A stretch of DNA of 64,000 nucleotides. Origin: Taxillus chinensis. Its lineage: Eukaryota; Streptophyta; Magnoliopsida; Santalales; Loranthaceae. The notes beneath the pieces were generated by a model that was given only the letters and a program-made list of their open reading frames with translations, did no database searches and was not told the DNA's origin. This document shows positions 11,861 through 24,700 of this stretch, piece by piece; position 1 is the stretch's first letter; each line of letters starts with the position of its first letter. The stretch covers positions 20,340,438 to 20,404,437 of the forward strand of contig CM042089.1 in assembly GCA_023512835.1 (NCBI GenBank). The letters are read 5' to 3'. The position numbers and the translations under genes were made by a program.

Positions 11861-14800
11861 TGCTTTCTTCAACTATTATAGTTTTGAACCTATTCAATTT
11901 AGATTTATAAGCTAAAAAAATCCAATTTCAAGGTCATTGCTTTTATTTAGGAGTTTCAAGTCATGAGACTATAATTTTCTAGTGGAGATAAAAAGTTTTT
12001 TGTTGTAGCGAGTACTAGTGCTTGTCTCCATTTGTCTTTAGTACAGAATAGGAATGAACAATCAATCTCAATTGGTTTGAATAATTATTCCCAACAACTA
12101 AATGAATAAACGATCAAAACAACTAGCTAAATGAACAATCTAAACAATTGACAAGCTTACCAAACAATCAAACTTTAGATCTAATATATACAACTATTTA
12201 CCATGTTGCACTACCCAACACTTCACTATTTGATAACTTGATTAAACAAACTTTAATCTTTAAGTGAAACTTGAGTTCAACATAATTGTAGTGATTATCT
12301 TAAATCTATCAAGTGAAATCTTGTGCTCTAATACATATTAAAGTGCTCAAGACAGCTAGTGCCTATTATATGTGAAATAGGGAGTGAATATGGCTATACT
12401 ATTAGAAACACTAACTTTTATTCACAACAGAAACTCTTCTCTTAAATAATATGATTTACAAACTCTTGGCTCTAATAAACTATTATAAATCATACTAGAT
12501 CTTTTGGCTATAACATTATTAACATTACATGGTTCAAAACATTATTAACCAAACCCCTACTAGATTCAACTAAAGTGAATATACTACAACTTACTACCCA
12601 CAACAATTTCTATAATAGCATTCTAAACATCTTTCCTTGCTCCAACTAGCAAGTCTTCTTTTAGATTAAGCTATTGGTTTATTGATTATTAATATATTGA
12701 TTTAAATATATACAAGTCAATAAAAAGTAAAAACTGTAAACAAAAAGAAACATAAAAATTTATGTGGTTTGATAACTATAACTATTACACAAGAGCTACA
12801 ATCTCTCTCTCTCTCAATTTACACAAGTAACAATACAAAGAACTCACTCATGTAAATGTTCTTTTGTAAAAGTTATAAATAATATTTTATATTACTTTTT
12901 ATTTAATAATAATTTTTTTATAATTTAATATAAAATAAAGTAAAAGCTATAAAAAATATAAAGGTAAAAAGTAAGAAAAACTTTGAATAATTTTATAATT
13001 TTTTTATAAATAAAAGAAAAAATAGACTCTTACAAAACATCTAACCAGCGTTCAATTAAATTTAGAGATGAACACTGAAATACAAATTAATTCTGTCCCC
13101 TGAATGAGCCTCGAACCTAAACACTTTAATACCGATGAAATTATGATTTTTAAATTTAAAAATAATAACATAATTATAATTTTATTAAATCGTAGTAAAA
13201 TCTTAACCGATGATTTATTTATTTATTAAAATAAATTTATTGATAAAACAATACAAACAAGCCTTTTGAATAAAAAATACTTTTCACAAAAGGAAAAGAG
13301 GAAGTGGTGGCGTAACATAAAAAGGGGGCGTCACCACAGTGTACCCAATTGTCCATAATAGGCTATAATAGCATACATCACATATTATAATGAGCCTAGG
13401 CGTAGCGTAGGCATGTAAGAATTATTTTCCTTTCATGCTTTGCATAATTCGATCAGGCCTCGTTGAATGGTCCACAAACCCCCTCAGGCCTTCAGTGCAA
13501 GTACAATATTTTTTGAATAATACTTTTCCCCCTCTTTTTTGCATGCGATGGTGAAACAACACTTGGAAATGGTTAATTTATTCATACTTCGGAGCGAGAA
13601 GAAACTTGATTAATTGTTAATTTAGTCGACCCCCAAATATTCTAATATTAGCCATCGTTGTCGCGTGGGTGGCGCTTTCGACATTGGCGTGTTGTCAGCA
13701 ATCAATTACTAAACACTAAAAAAACAATTGGGATTATCTTTAAATATACATCGCACATGTGAGGCCATGTGGAAGGGGGCCTTCCTGTCCCAAAAACACG
13801 GAAGTCTTTGAGAATACACAGGCTTTGAGAATACATGTCGCACACCGCAAAATTTTGAAAAACCAATGATCCAACTTCACTTTCAAATTTTGGGAGTGAC
13901 TGAGTGAGAAGTTTTGGATCGAGTAGCGTATGTTGTATTAAAAAAATTATATTAAATAAGAGAGTTTATGTGCCATTTGATTTGATAGTATTGAAAATAT
14001 AATTATTTTTTAAAATAATAAATTTGATGAATTTAAAAATATTTATGAGTTATATAAATTTATTTGACTTGTAGTTTTTAAAAATAATTATGTTTTAAAA
14101 ATCAAACACAGTAAATTTATTGGATATGTACTTTTTAAAGTCTCTCTTATTTTTATTTATATAAGTTATTGTAAAATAATGGGTGCTTAGATTAAGTTGG
14201 ATGACATAATTGAATTGTATAGCAGGATATGTGACAGCTTGTTCAAAAATTTAAAAATACATATCCCATACCAAAAACAAAAAAAAACAAGCCTAATGAA
14301 TGCAATCTCACTTTTAAATTTTGAGAGCCCGAGTAGTAAAGGATTTTGGGTTGAGTTACTTGAGTACGTATGAAATATGTTGTATTAAATAAATTTATAT
14401 TAAATAAGTGAGTTTATGTGTACTTTTTAAAGTTCCTTTTATTTTTATTTATAAGTTATTGTAAAATGATTAAATGATTTTAAGAGCGAGAATAAATTAA
14501 AGGTTTTTTTTTTTTTGAAAAAAAGTACCTCTCCTTAGGCACCCCACATTTAAAGATATTAAGTCCAACAATGAAGTCCAAAGTTGTGACGGTTGCATGT
14601 GTTTCGGCTTCCTTCGGTTTGGCACATTACTTACTAAACTATTCATTTATTATTTATATATAACACTTGTGTGTTGTATTTTTTTCGTAGTTATTTTGAA
14701 TACTTACTATCTATTTTCTAGCTTTCTCAAACCGAAAACTCGTCATCCAAACAAACAGTTTAAAAACCTTTGTGGTTTAGTATCCCTTTCCTAAATAAAC

Positions 14801-15159
14801 TAAGTATATAAAAACCTACACGATCTTTAGATTCCTTTTTCACTTTGACACACATAAATAAATACTTAATAATGATATGAACTCACGAAAATGAGTTGTT
14901 GGTTAATTACTGCTCACAAACAAATGGCCGTTGTATATTTTGTATTTTAAAATTCTAATATAAATATTCATTACCGTGGGTTATTTTCACGTGTATTTGT
15001 TGGCACACAACATATTGATAATCTTACCCTTGATTGCAAAACATACGTAGTCCAGAAATTCTCATATCATTTTTGATTGCGCTTCACAAATGTAGAGGAT
15101 TGTAAGCGAAATACGGCGAGGATGCCACTAACATTCATAGGCCAATGTCCATTAATTAA
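11861..15159. other. Intergenic, AT-rich, no gene seen
   Basis: No intact or broken gene was recognised. A short CT microsatellite lies near 12803-12815. The segment 12860-13030 resembles the AT-rich repeat at 8505-8670. The segment 13970-14130 has the TTTTTAAAAATAATTATG words of another MITE-like family. The part 13300-13960 is less AT-rich but shows no recognisable reading frame. Confidence 0.5.
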
Positions 15160-15395
15160 TAGGGTTGGCAATTGGATTGTTCTATTTTGATTTGACTTTT
15201 TTTAATACTTCGATAGGCTATTGGGTCAGGTTCAAATCTTATTTGATTCGTCCTTATATTTTTAAGTAAATATAAGATAAAACATCCAGTTAACTACCGG
15301 ATTGAATCGAATTTGAATTAAAGCGAATTTAGGTCGGATAGTATCCAAATTCAATACGACCCCTTATCATCCTTATCCATTACCACTTATAATGA
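15160..15395. mobile_element. Degenerate TAGGG-type (hAT-like) MITE
   Basis: It begins with TAGGGTTGGCAAT, close to the terminus TAGGGATGGCAAT of the intact element at 57494-58041, and ends about 230 bases on with ATCATCCTTA, a possible mutated CCATCCCTA. No target duplication could be matched, so the boundaries are provisional. Confidence 0.35.
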
Positions 15396-16693
15396 TCGAG
15401 CTCTCATTTATTAAAAAATATAACTTAACTAAAACTAACTTTTTGTGAAAATGACTATTTTTCTTTGGTGTGTACCAAACTCACGTAATTTCATTAATTT
15501 ACTATCTTATTTTACAGTGTAATTAAGACTGATAGCTAGTGGGAGAAGATTGAATAGCTAAAAAAAGTAGGAAAATTAAAACAAATAAACAAGTAAGCAC
15601 AATGCTTTTATAATGGTTTGATGTGATTATACTATCTAGTTTATTTCTCTTTCACAAAATAGTATAAGGTTCTACTAATAAGTTGTTTCACAAGCTATCA
15701 TTTTTATGAATTTATTGAAAAACTGAATCATTTTAGCTTACAGTAAAGTTTTAATTTATATTTTTTCGGACATTAGATTCTGATAAATTTTATAAGCCCT
15801 TTAAAGAGGCTTAATAGAGTTCTTAAATAAATATAAAATAATAATATATAGAAAATTATAATGTTGCAATTATATTACTTATAACTTGTATATAAAATTT
15901 TGTCTAATTGATTGAATTACAATGATAAAACTTACAAACCTTGGATATCCGCTTAAGAATAGAAAGACAAGGATTACACTTAAGAATAACTTTAACAATA
16001 CATTCACCATCACTTTTCTTTTTTAATGATTACTATTCTAAGTGCACTAAAGTTTATATATAAATGTCTTCACAAGCATATACTTTTGCCTTTATCGATA
16101 TTTGATAACACTCAATCTCCCAATTTGATAAAAAATCTAGAAGTCACATCACGTAAATTATCCACTTCCCAATAAATATAAATGTGTCCCATAAATCATT
16201 TTGCATATTTGAATATCAAGGTTTTTGTTAGATCTTACGTTTAACTGAAAAAAGTTTATCCTTAGTAAGAACCTTTAAAGTGTAAATAATATTTATTTAG
16301 CTAAGTATTGAAATAGATATTAACACCTATCAAATCAAAACTATCACCAAATGAATACAATCAATAAAAGTATGAAGGGAAAAATTGGTGAAGGCTTTTA
16401 TTGAAGATCAAGACAGATTCAAAATAAGTCTCGAAGAAAGATTCGAAGGACAATACTAGAAGGACTTGTCAATGTTTAAAGACACATTCGAAAATACTTT
16501 TGAAGAAAGTTTCGATAGACATGCAATAATAAAGCTTATATCGAGAGTTTAATCAAGATAACACATTTGAAGGAGCATTTGAAGGAAGACTCAATGAAGC
16601 TCATATCAAAGACATCAGGGCAAGACATTTTAAGAAGCAGAGCAATTTTTTGTTTAACTATTTGTTTCAAATAAGGTTAACTATTTGTTCACT

Positions 16694-16731
<38 letters not shown>

Positions 16732-17149
16732 ACCATATAAAGTTGAAATAATAACTATCAATAAAATAAATAAAAGTACATTTGAAAACATGATTGGTTT
16801 GTAATAGTGGGTCCGATAAATTTAAAATTATTTATGAGTAGTAAAAATTTATTTGAATCTATGATTTTTAAAAATAATCATGTTTTCAAAAATAATACCA
16901 TTATACCAAACTGTATTTGCACTTTACAAATTTTCGCATCAATCTTTTCAAAGATAAAAAAGCTTATTTTTAATTTTATAGAGAAAGAAAAATAGAGTTC
17001 TTTTCCTCTAATAACATTTTGCATTAAACCTTATGTTTTCAATAATGCCTCTGTTTCTAATACTTTACAGTATTAATACAAATACAAAATTTTCGCATTT
17101 TTTATTGTCTCTTGTAAGTTTATTTATTACAATTAAGCTGAAAGAGTGT
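15396..17149. other. Intergenic, no gene seen
   Basis: AT-rich DNA. Positions 16380-16620 contain repeated GAAGAAAG.TTCGA words that may be a decayed retroelement segment. Nothing else was recognised. Confidence 0.45.
16699..16728. repeat. (TA)15 microsatellite
   Basis: Fifteen uninterrupted TA units. Confidence 0.95.
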
Positions 17150-17400
17150 TGAGGCCAAAAAACTCACTTGGAGATGACCGCCAAAGAACATATTGTTGAC
17201 AAGGCACACTCAAAGTGTTGGGGTACTTGCAATCATCATTAGAGCATGATGTATTTAAAGATTGCAAGAACTTTCAAATAGTGAAAGAGCTGTGGGACAT
17301 AATCCACATGCTCTTTGAGGTGAATAAAAAGCACAAGAACAACCTAAGGGCCAAGCTAAGGAAGCCATTTGAAAACTTTATAGAATCATAAACTATTAAA
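17150..17400 (+). mobile_element. Copia gag fragment
   Basis: Broken frames on the plus strand read GYLQSSLEHDVFKDCKNFQIVKELWDIIHMLFE and KKHKNNLRAKLRK, shown here in pieces: the core KELWDIIHMLFE corresponds to the KE.WD.L...FE motif of copia-type Gag (UBN2 family). Stops interrupt the frame. It is an isolated fragment; no pol or LTR was found next to it. Confidence 0.5.
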
Positions 17401-18010
17401 CGGTTGATAAAAAAGAATAATTTATTTAAGACTTTTCAACTAGTGTTGGCAAACCAATTCATATCAAATACGATAGAAGTATCTATAGTACATGGTTTTA
17501 ATACTAATTGAATTGTTGGAAAGCTTTTTATCTTTCAAAATACTATGAATGTCACATGATTTAGTCTACTATCATATGCGTGACCATCTAGATGTTATGC
17601 AATTTTAGGATTATGAAAATAAAAAACCACCTTTAGCCCCCATTTCAACACATTTTTGAGATTTTGGTATACTTGTAACTCCAATGAACAATCACATTTT
17701 TTTGTTCCAGTATTTCTTAACAGTGGTTGTCTTTCTGTCAAATATCACGGTGACGAATACCTTCATCTTCTCTCATAAATCAAAACACAATTTAGCAAGT
17801 TTATTTCCACGTAAAGATGCTGATTTCAAAATCACCACGACGAATCTATTGTTCTTAGTAGTACTTTGTAATCATTTTGGCATGTCTTCTCAAATGGTGA
17901 CGCGCGCTACGGCATAAGTTTAGCTACATACTTTAAACTTTTTGTTAAATATTTTTTTCCTAATTTACTCATATTATTCATCACAGAAGAAAATCTATAC
18001 ATAATTATAG
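17401..18010. other. Intergenic, nothing recognised
   Basis: No coding signal or repeat boundary seen. Confidence 0.5.
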
Positions 18011-18545
18011 ATGTTACCGATTGGGAGAGATGGGACCCGTGATCATCCCAAATTGCACTGTTCATCTCAAAATACATTAAGCTCTCACCATCACCACCCG
18101 GATTTCGCTGTGAATTCCAAGATCTCGAGCCCGGTTTTCTCGCCGCTGCTTAACAATCGGTTGCCGCTATCGTCGGAGTGTGCAGAGGAGAAGCCTCAAA
18201 TTTTCAACTCCCAGGTGTTGTTGAACCAGCCCCAAAACCCAGTAGTTTTCATGAACCAACATGAGCAGTAACAACACCTGCTTGTGTCACAGCAGTCGCT
18301 GCTCCTGCCGAAGTGCCAATACTCCGGTAGCCTCAACTTTAGTGCTCCCTATTGCATCCTCCTGAAGAAACCGTTTTTGAATTTGGGTTAGGAACTGTTC
18401 CTTCGTCGGTAGCAGCAGCACCATCCAGTAGCAGGAGAAGATTCAGGGGTTTCCTCATCAGCTGCAACTGCTTCCAACGCAGCCACTCGTGCGACAAGGA
18501 ACGAAGGCTATATTTTAGGGTGTCGGAAAAGTTGGAGGTGAAGTT
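18011..18545 (+). pseudogene. GRAS/HAM (SCL6-like) transcription factor N-terminal pseudogene fragment
   Basis: One frame can be followed for about 175 codons through three in-frame stops, at 18269-18271, 18388-18390 and about 18409-18411. Readable words are SSPVFSPLLNNRLPLSS, EEKPQIFNSQVLLNQPQNPV, QHLLVSQQSLLLPK, then KKPFLNLG-stop-ELFLRR-stop-QQ. The series 'EKPQIFNPQ.L.NQ...QNP.F', 'QHLL..Q..LLPK' and 'ELFLRRQQ' resembles the variable region that precedes the GRAS domain in HAM-type proteins (SCL6/22/27). No GRAS domain follows. The GC content is well above that of the flanks, consistent with recently transposed or captured coding DNA. The family call rests on recalled similarity and is moderately certain. 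Confidence 0.52.
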
Positions 18546-20206
18546 AATATGATATCTTAATTAAAAGTTGAAATTTTATGTAAATTTATTGTATAGCTGC
18601 TATAGCAGGCGTTATCTATTAGAATTAAATGTTATTTATATTTAATTATAACTTCTGTTATAACTAATCTATATTGGAGGCTCCTATAATGTTCAAATAA
18701 AGAAATCTTTGAAGGAACATAAAGAAGAAGACAAACACAAAGAGAACGGGGGGGGGGGGGGGGGGGGGGAACAAAAATAAGTTTTATTTTTCAGAACAAT
18801 GAAACAACAGAAAGAAAACAAAAACGAAAGCACGTACGAAAAAATGTAAGTTTTATTCTGGAATTCCTCGTGTCAGGGGGGGGGGGGTAGCAATAATAAG
18901 CGTGACCTAAATATCATATGAAGGTGTTCTAAAACTCATATACCGATCTCACTCGGTTGAGATGTACCAGCCACCACTTGTTGCAGTGGTTTTATTAATT
19001 TGTATAATACATCCGTCAGTCACGTAATCAAAAATCTAACTCAAATTTGAATTGATTAAACACAGTGCATAGTGTTTGGTTTTTATTTTATTTTCTGAAG
19101 TTATCAATAAGCTCCAAAACCACCAAAGTAACTGAATAAATCTAAATCGTTGATCTCGGCATCTGCAAGAGGATTATTAAAATTAATGCCATCTTAAGTT
19201 AATCTTTATATATGTAGTGGCGCCAAATAGTTAGGATTTGAATGGTCCATTTCCATATGACCTGCTTCTAATAATACTACTATTGCTATTATTATTATTA
19301 TTATTATTATGACCAGGAATTAAAAAACTGCAGCGCGAAATCAAGTATATTCACATAAACACTGGGTGTGATCATCTCGATGCCTGCAGATTGCGTTACG
19401 GGCTTATGCGGAAGAGATAGACTTGATAATGTTACATATCACAAGGACAGTATGAATAACCATATGAGAAAACTTCACGATGCAAGTAAACAATTTTTGA
19501 TTCACAACGCAACACACACACCATGCCAAATATATATATAAATAAATCGACTACATATATTTATGTCTGACACGGGGAAAATATATATATTTAAAGTTAC
19601 GAGAAACTTCATTTCAATCAGGCAAATATATAAACTAATGTACTGTACGCACTAGACAAATTACATCTATATATTTGGTTTTTTTTTTTATCATTACTTC
19701 CCTAGGCCAAATGTTTATATGATAACTATTGGACCTTTTTTGTTTGGGAAGCTAAACCAACGGAAAGATACTCCAATTTCTGTGCCTTCTTTATCAATTA
19801 ATGGAGATCAAGCATCAAGGTAAAGCTAGCCAGTCAAGCCATTGGAGATTCTTATACACCCCGAGAAGAGCTTTTTATGTATGTGTGTGCGCATTGTAAT
19901 CCAAACCCCAATACACAAGAACAAAAAAGAAATAAAAACGGAATCATGTGTTGGTCGTTTACACTACACGAAGTATAATTAAATTCATCAAAACCAAGCA
20001 TTACTTATTATTAATCAACCATTCCACTGACCACTGTTAATGATTCTACATGTCCCTTACAAGAGAATGCAATAAAAAATAAATATGAACAAGAAGAAGA
20101 ACGTTGAACATATATAAAGCGAAGTGGAACAAATTAAAAATATACAAACTCAAACCCTAATAACACTTGCATCCCCTATCGCTCATTCTCACTCTTACAT
20201 CCTTGT
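18546..20206. other. Intergenic, no gene seen
   Basis: It contains two G homopolymer tracts (listed separately), a (TAT)8 microsatellite at 19287-19310 and short AT microsatellites near 19535-19550. The last few hundred bases are the downstream flank of the AHL gene. Confidence 0.5.
18748..18887. repeat. Two G homopolymer tracts (22 G and 12 G)
   Basis: There are 22 consecutive G at 18748-18769 and 12 at 18876-18887. The DNA between them and after the first tract is A-rich, with two similar AAGTTTTATT words at about 18779 and 18848. Such tracts can form G-quadruplexes and are prone to length errors in sequencing. Confidence 0.9.
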
Positions 20207-20212
20207 TTTATT
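20207..20212 (-). terminator. Possible poly(A) signal AATAAA of the AHL gene
   Basis: The plus-strand word TTTATT reads AATAAA on the minus strand, about 50 bases after the AHL stop codon. Plant poly(A) signals are loose, so this is only a candidate. Confidence 0.3.
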
Positions 20213-20259
20213 CTTGTGTTCGCCATTGGCTCACCCTTTCCCTGTGCCCTATTTGCACC

Positions 20260-21108
20260 CTAAAATGCTGGCCGCCCATGAGCCCACCCAAACGCGTCAT
20301 GACCAAGTTGACCGCCACCGTTGGGAAGCAAGTTCGGTGGCAGGTTAAACATGGGCAGTGTAGATGCCGATGGGTCAGAGCTCATGCCACCACCTTGCTG
20401 CTGATGTTGTTGATGCCCACCTCCACCTCCAAGTGGTCCCAGGGCACTGGCTCCGCCACCAGCCTCCTCTTCCTCCTCCAACGGAAGCCTCTCGTATGTC
20501 GCGCTTACAAAAGTGGAGGCAATCACCATTACCGGCCCAGAGGCGACGAGGGGGCCAACCACAGCCCCGCCAACAATGGATCCCTGTCCTCCAGCGAGAT
20601 AGACAGTAAGCCCAGTGGCTCCAGGCGGGGCGGGACCGGGAAGGAAGGCGCCGGTGAGTGAAAGCACCTCGAAGCGCCCCTGCAGGGCCATGACGGCGCC
20701 ACCAGGCTGGCGTAGGGTGACATTGGCGACTGTACCGGTGCCACTGAGGACGCAGACACCGCGCTGGCGGCGGCGCGCGAACTGCGCCACACTGTCAGCC
20801 ACGTCAGCACCGTTAGCGATCTCCATGACATGGCTGCGGAGAGCGTAGGGGCTGTCACGAGTGACAAATATGGGGGGCTTGGGCTTATTCTTGGAGCCCG
20901 GGGGGCGCCCCCGGGGGCGCCGGTTGCCCACTTCGATGGCCCCCTCACGCGGCTCGTCGCTGTTCTCGCGTTCGTCTTCGTCATCAGCGCGGCTCCGGCT
21001 GGGTCCGTTCTCGTTCATCGAGATGCCCAGATCTGGCTTCTTGTTCAACCGTGGCGAGGCATCCACGCCGGAGAGTCCCACCTGACCAGCCCACCACGGA
21101 CTCGCCAT
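20260..21108 (-). CDS. AHL19: AT-hook motif nuclear-localized protein, AHL19-like
   Basis: This is a single-exon frame of 282 residues. The N-terminus MASPWWAGQV is followed by KKPDLGISMN and EPREGAIEV. A type I AT-hook, RRPRGRPPGSKNKPKPP, lies at residues 63-79, with the RGR core at 66-68 that enters the minor groove of AT-rich DNA. The PPC/DUF296 domain spans about residues 86-215 and contains the conserved GRFEVLSLTG at 144-153, needed in this family for contacts with partner transcription factors. The tail is Gly/Gln-rich and ends in GWAHGRPAF. One type I hook plus an intronless gene defines clade-A AHL proteins, and the N-terminal words match AHL19 best. Family members act in the nucleus as trimers on chromatin and restrain growth, flowering and defence genes. 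The length is normal and the frame is intact. The start is the first ATG, and it is directly followed by the conserved PWW. Confidence 0.94.
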   Translation of the reverse strand: MASPWWAGQVGLSGVDASPRLNKKPDLGISMNENGPSRSRADDEDERENSDEPREGAIEVGNRRPRGRPPGSKNKPKPPIFVTRDSPYALRSHVMEIANGADVADSVAQFARRRQRGVCVLSGTGTVANVTLRQPGGAVMALQGRFEVLSLTGAFLPGPAPPGATGLTVYLAGGQGSIVGGAVVGPLVASGPVMVIASTFVSATYERLPLEEEEEAGGGASALGPLGGGGGHQQHQQQGGGMSSDPSASTLPMFNLPPNLLPNGGGQLGHDAFGWAHGRPAF

Positions 21109-21700
21109 GTGAAATCTGTCTATGTATCTATTTATGTGTGTATGTGTGTGACGAAATCTTTAGAACCGACCCACCCAAAAAATAGAATTACAGACAATCT
21201 CGAAGTGGAGTGGTGTTCTTAGGGTTTTTGACCTAAAAGCTTGTGATCTATCGGTGAATAATTTATGGGCTCGGATCAATCTCCCCAGAACCATAAAGAT
21301 TAAAAAGAGAGAGTAGAGATTCGCATGGAAGAGCTCAGAAATGATCTGAGCTGAAAGAGGAAGAAGATTTGGAAATGAAAGGACAAACTCGATTGCAAAA
21401 CTAACTAGCTAGCTAGCTAGTTTTTTGTTTTGTTTTTTTTTTTTTTTTTCCTGGGAGCTGAAAGAGAGAATAAGGAAGGGGAAGAGAATTGGTAAACTGG
21501 TAGCTTTAGATTGGGATATATGTATGGATCGTGGATCAAGATTGGAGTTTCTGGGAGCTATAGCTAGCTTTCTTTCTTGTCTCCCCCCTTCTCTCTATAT
21601 GTTCTCTTACTTGGGGCAATGGGTGAGGAGTGGTAATTACTGATGGGAAAGCGTGAATTCAAGTAGTGTGCGTTGTGCGCGAGGAAGTGGGGAGCACGTA
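21109..21700 (-). promoter_or_regulatory. Upstream region and 5' leader of the AHL gene
   Basis: Directly upstream of the start codon lies a low-complexity leader region. It holds a (CTAG)n stretch at about 21405-21420 and a T-run of roughly 20 bases next to it (an A-run in the transcript direction). A CATATAGAG word near 21592-21600 (minus strand) could act as a TATA element. No transcription start can be fixed from sequence alone. Confidence 0.35.
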
Positions 21701-24700
21701 GTCGTCTCGTGCCCCGACACTACCCTACTACCAGCTAATAGAATATAACTGAATAAAATAAATAAGACTTCAAGTTAATCATATACTTGCTCACATAATT
21801 GAAACCCTACCATTAGTTTTCAGGAACTTGCCTGATCTCCCAGGAAAATTGAGAACTCATTCTACCATTAGGGCTTCCCCTATATATAATATACATATAG
21901 AGACTGGCTTTGAACATTTTTAAACACATGAATATCTATATGTAGCATATTAGACGCCAAGTCAAAATCAGGAGCAATATATTTTATGGGCTTGACACCT
22001 CTTCTCTCAATCCAAAACCTTAAATCATCGCATTTATGAAGTATATATTGTTTGGTAGGAATGGTCAGAAACCAATTCATACGGATAAAATGAACTGAAC
22101 CATATAGTTTTAAAAATTGGTTTGCTTTATTTAGTTTAAAATTTTAGTATATCGATATATTATGATTAATTTATAATTTAACTCATTTAAGAAAACTAAT
22201 TAAATATAATATAATATATATTTAAAGATTTCATCCATCTCTCTCTACCCAAGTTACTTGTAGATGCAATTATGTCCTTCATAAATTTAGATTCTTCCTT
22301 GAAATTGCAGGAAAAATCAACGCTAATGTACGCATCTTTACAAGTATCAATGGATAGATTGGTGGTGTTACTGATGAACAAGTTGCACTCTACTAATTCC
22401 ATATTAATTTGCATAGTCTATAGTTAAAGACACTCTATAAAGCTAATATGTCATTTACCACTTTGATTGTTTTTGATTGAGCGTTGATGGTAATTAAAAA
22501 TTGATGAATCGAACGAAAAACTTATGCACTGAACTTAACCGAGAGGCGATGATTTTTCACTTTTATTTGTCGATTTTAATTTGTTATTTTTCCAAATTGA
22601 TATTTGGTTTGGTTTAAAAAGAATACATAAACTGACCAAACTAACTAATGTTTAGTTCCCTTCACTTTTCACTCTTCATTTCTTTTGATGTGAGAATTCA
22701 CTCTTCATTATTTTGCACCTCAAGTATTGATCTCATATATAGTTTTGGGCCCCTCTCTCTCCCCCTCTTGAAGACATGAATAGTCTTTTTCACCACACTC
22801 CACTTAGCCCAATTTGAGAGTAATTGTACATGGGTCTTTTGGGTCAGTATAACTGATTTCTTTCTTATGTAGGCAGCATAGGAAACTTATGTTGTTCACA
22901 TTTGTTTCTTTCTCAAACAAGACTTTGATACCACTGTAGGAGAATTACACAAGAAACCCAACACAACAACCAGTGACTGGGGCATGCGATAGCAAAGGAG
23001 AAGCATTGCCCTCCATTGATGCCTACTTTTCTTAACACGACTCCATATGAATATCACCTCCTTCATATTTGTTGTTTGCCTACTCTTCTTTCCCCTACCA
23101 ACCGTTGGGGCAAGTTTTGGTTCTTGTATAGGTTTATGAAACCACTAGAATATTATGGTCTTTTTTGGTACAAGTTTTGGTTTCTATATTATTTTTTTGA
23201 ATTCTGTTGGAGTTCATATTAAATTATAATTTAAAAATAATTTCTATTTGAAAGGAGAGAGAATGTATTTTAAAAAGAGTGTATTTTTTTAAAATTGAGT
23301 TATAAAAATGTTTTAAAATAATAATATTCGATAGCCCCAAATAATAAAAATAAAAAATTTATTTTGGTTTTACAACATAATTGAATTTAGATTTGAAAAC
23401 AAAAAATAGTTAGAAATAATTTTAAAAATAATTATATGACCCACCATTTTTAAAAACTTTTTTCAAATATATATTATTATTAAATTTAAGTGGACTTATA
23501 CTGGGCCCACCATTTTTAAAAACGATACAAGGTTTTAAATGAACCAAATAGAGTGAATGTATTTTAAAAACAAAAAATAATTAGAAATAGTTTTTAAAAA
23601 TAGCTATGAGACCTACCTATTATAAAAACTAAATTATGAAATTAAATAGTTTTAAATTTATCCAAGACCCACCGTTTTTTAAAACAATCACAGAAAACGG
23701 TTGTACCAATCGTAGCATATAACTTTAGTAATGTTTTTGAAAAACGCCAGCTAGGTCCAAATTTCTTTAAGTGGCAGTTGGTAGATAGAATATTTTATTA
23801 ATTTATTTACAATATTACTTTCCAAAATGATATTGTTTGTTTATGAAAATTTCATTAGGTTGACCATTGACCATATAAAGAGTTATTCATACCTTAAACC
23901 ATTTATGTGAAACCCACGATTTTTAATCACTTTAATTATTAAATATTCACTTCTAAAAATGAATTGAGTGATTAATATGATAACCTTTATAAAAAAAACT
24001 TACAAGTGATATACTATATTCTATAAATTTTTGTTTTAAAAAAATTAAAGTTAAATTAATATGCATAGTAAAAATTATTATGCAAGTATATGATTATAGC
24101 ACGCACACACACTTTTTAAAGCTTTCATACTATACACAAATATGGTGTTTACAGTTGATACAAGATAATAAGCAATAATTAATGTCATTTTTAGTGACTA
24201 ATTCAATTCTTGTTAAGTGCTCTAGTATGTATATAATATTTTAAGTTTAGAGGTTATATTTAAAAATTATATATTGAATGATATATTTATCCATATATAT
24301 AATATTCTAATTTATTATTTTTATATTATTTTTGTATACATATATTTGTGTGTTCCCATGCCTCTATTATTGCTTGTCCTGTCTCCTTCATTTTTAGTAG
24401 TGTTATTAGGTATCCTTACTTCTCTATTATTATTTGCGGATCCATTAAATTCTCACAGTGGTTTTCTTTTAATGCTTTGTCAGAGATGGTTTGACATCAT
24501 GAAAGCAAAGTAAGTTTAAATGCTTTATATTAAGTATATTAATTTTTAATTTTCAATATTAATTAATAAATTAAAAGAAATAAAATAAAGATTAAGATAT
24601 TAATAGTAGAATATTAATTTAGTGTTTTTATTTTCAAGGTTTAATGACAATAAGAAACGATAAATTGATCATATGAATTTTTGTTTTCTTTTTTTCATCC

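Noticed and set aside
20167..20984. Several long open frames overlapping the AHL gene on both strands
   Set aside because: They are frames forced open by the GC-rich composition of the real gene; none shows a domain, and the minus-strand AHL frame explains all codon structure.
24274..24513. 79-residue hydrophobic open frame
   Set aside because: The hydrophobic composition follows from T-rich DNA; no start context, neighbour or family supports a gene.
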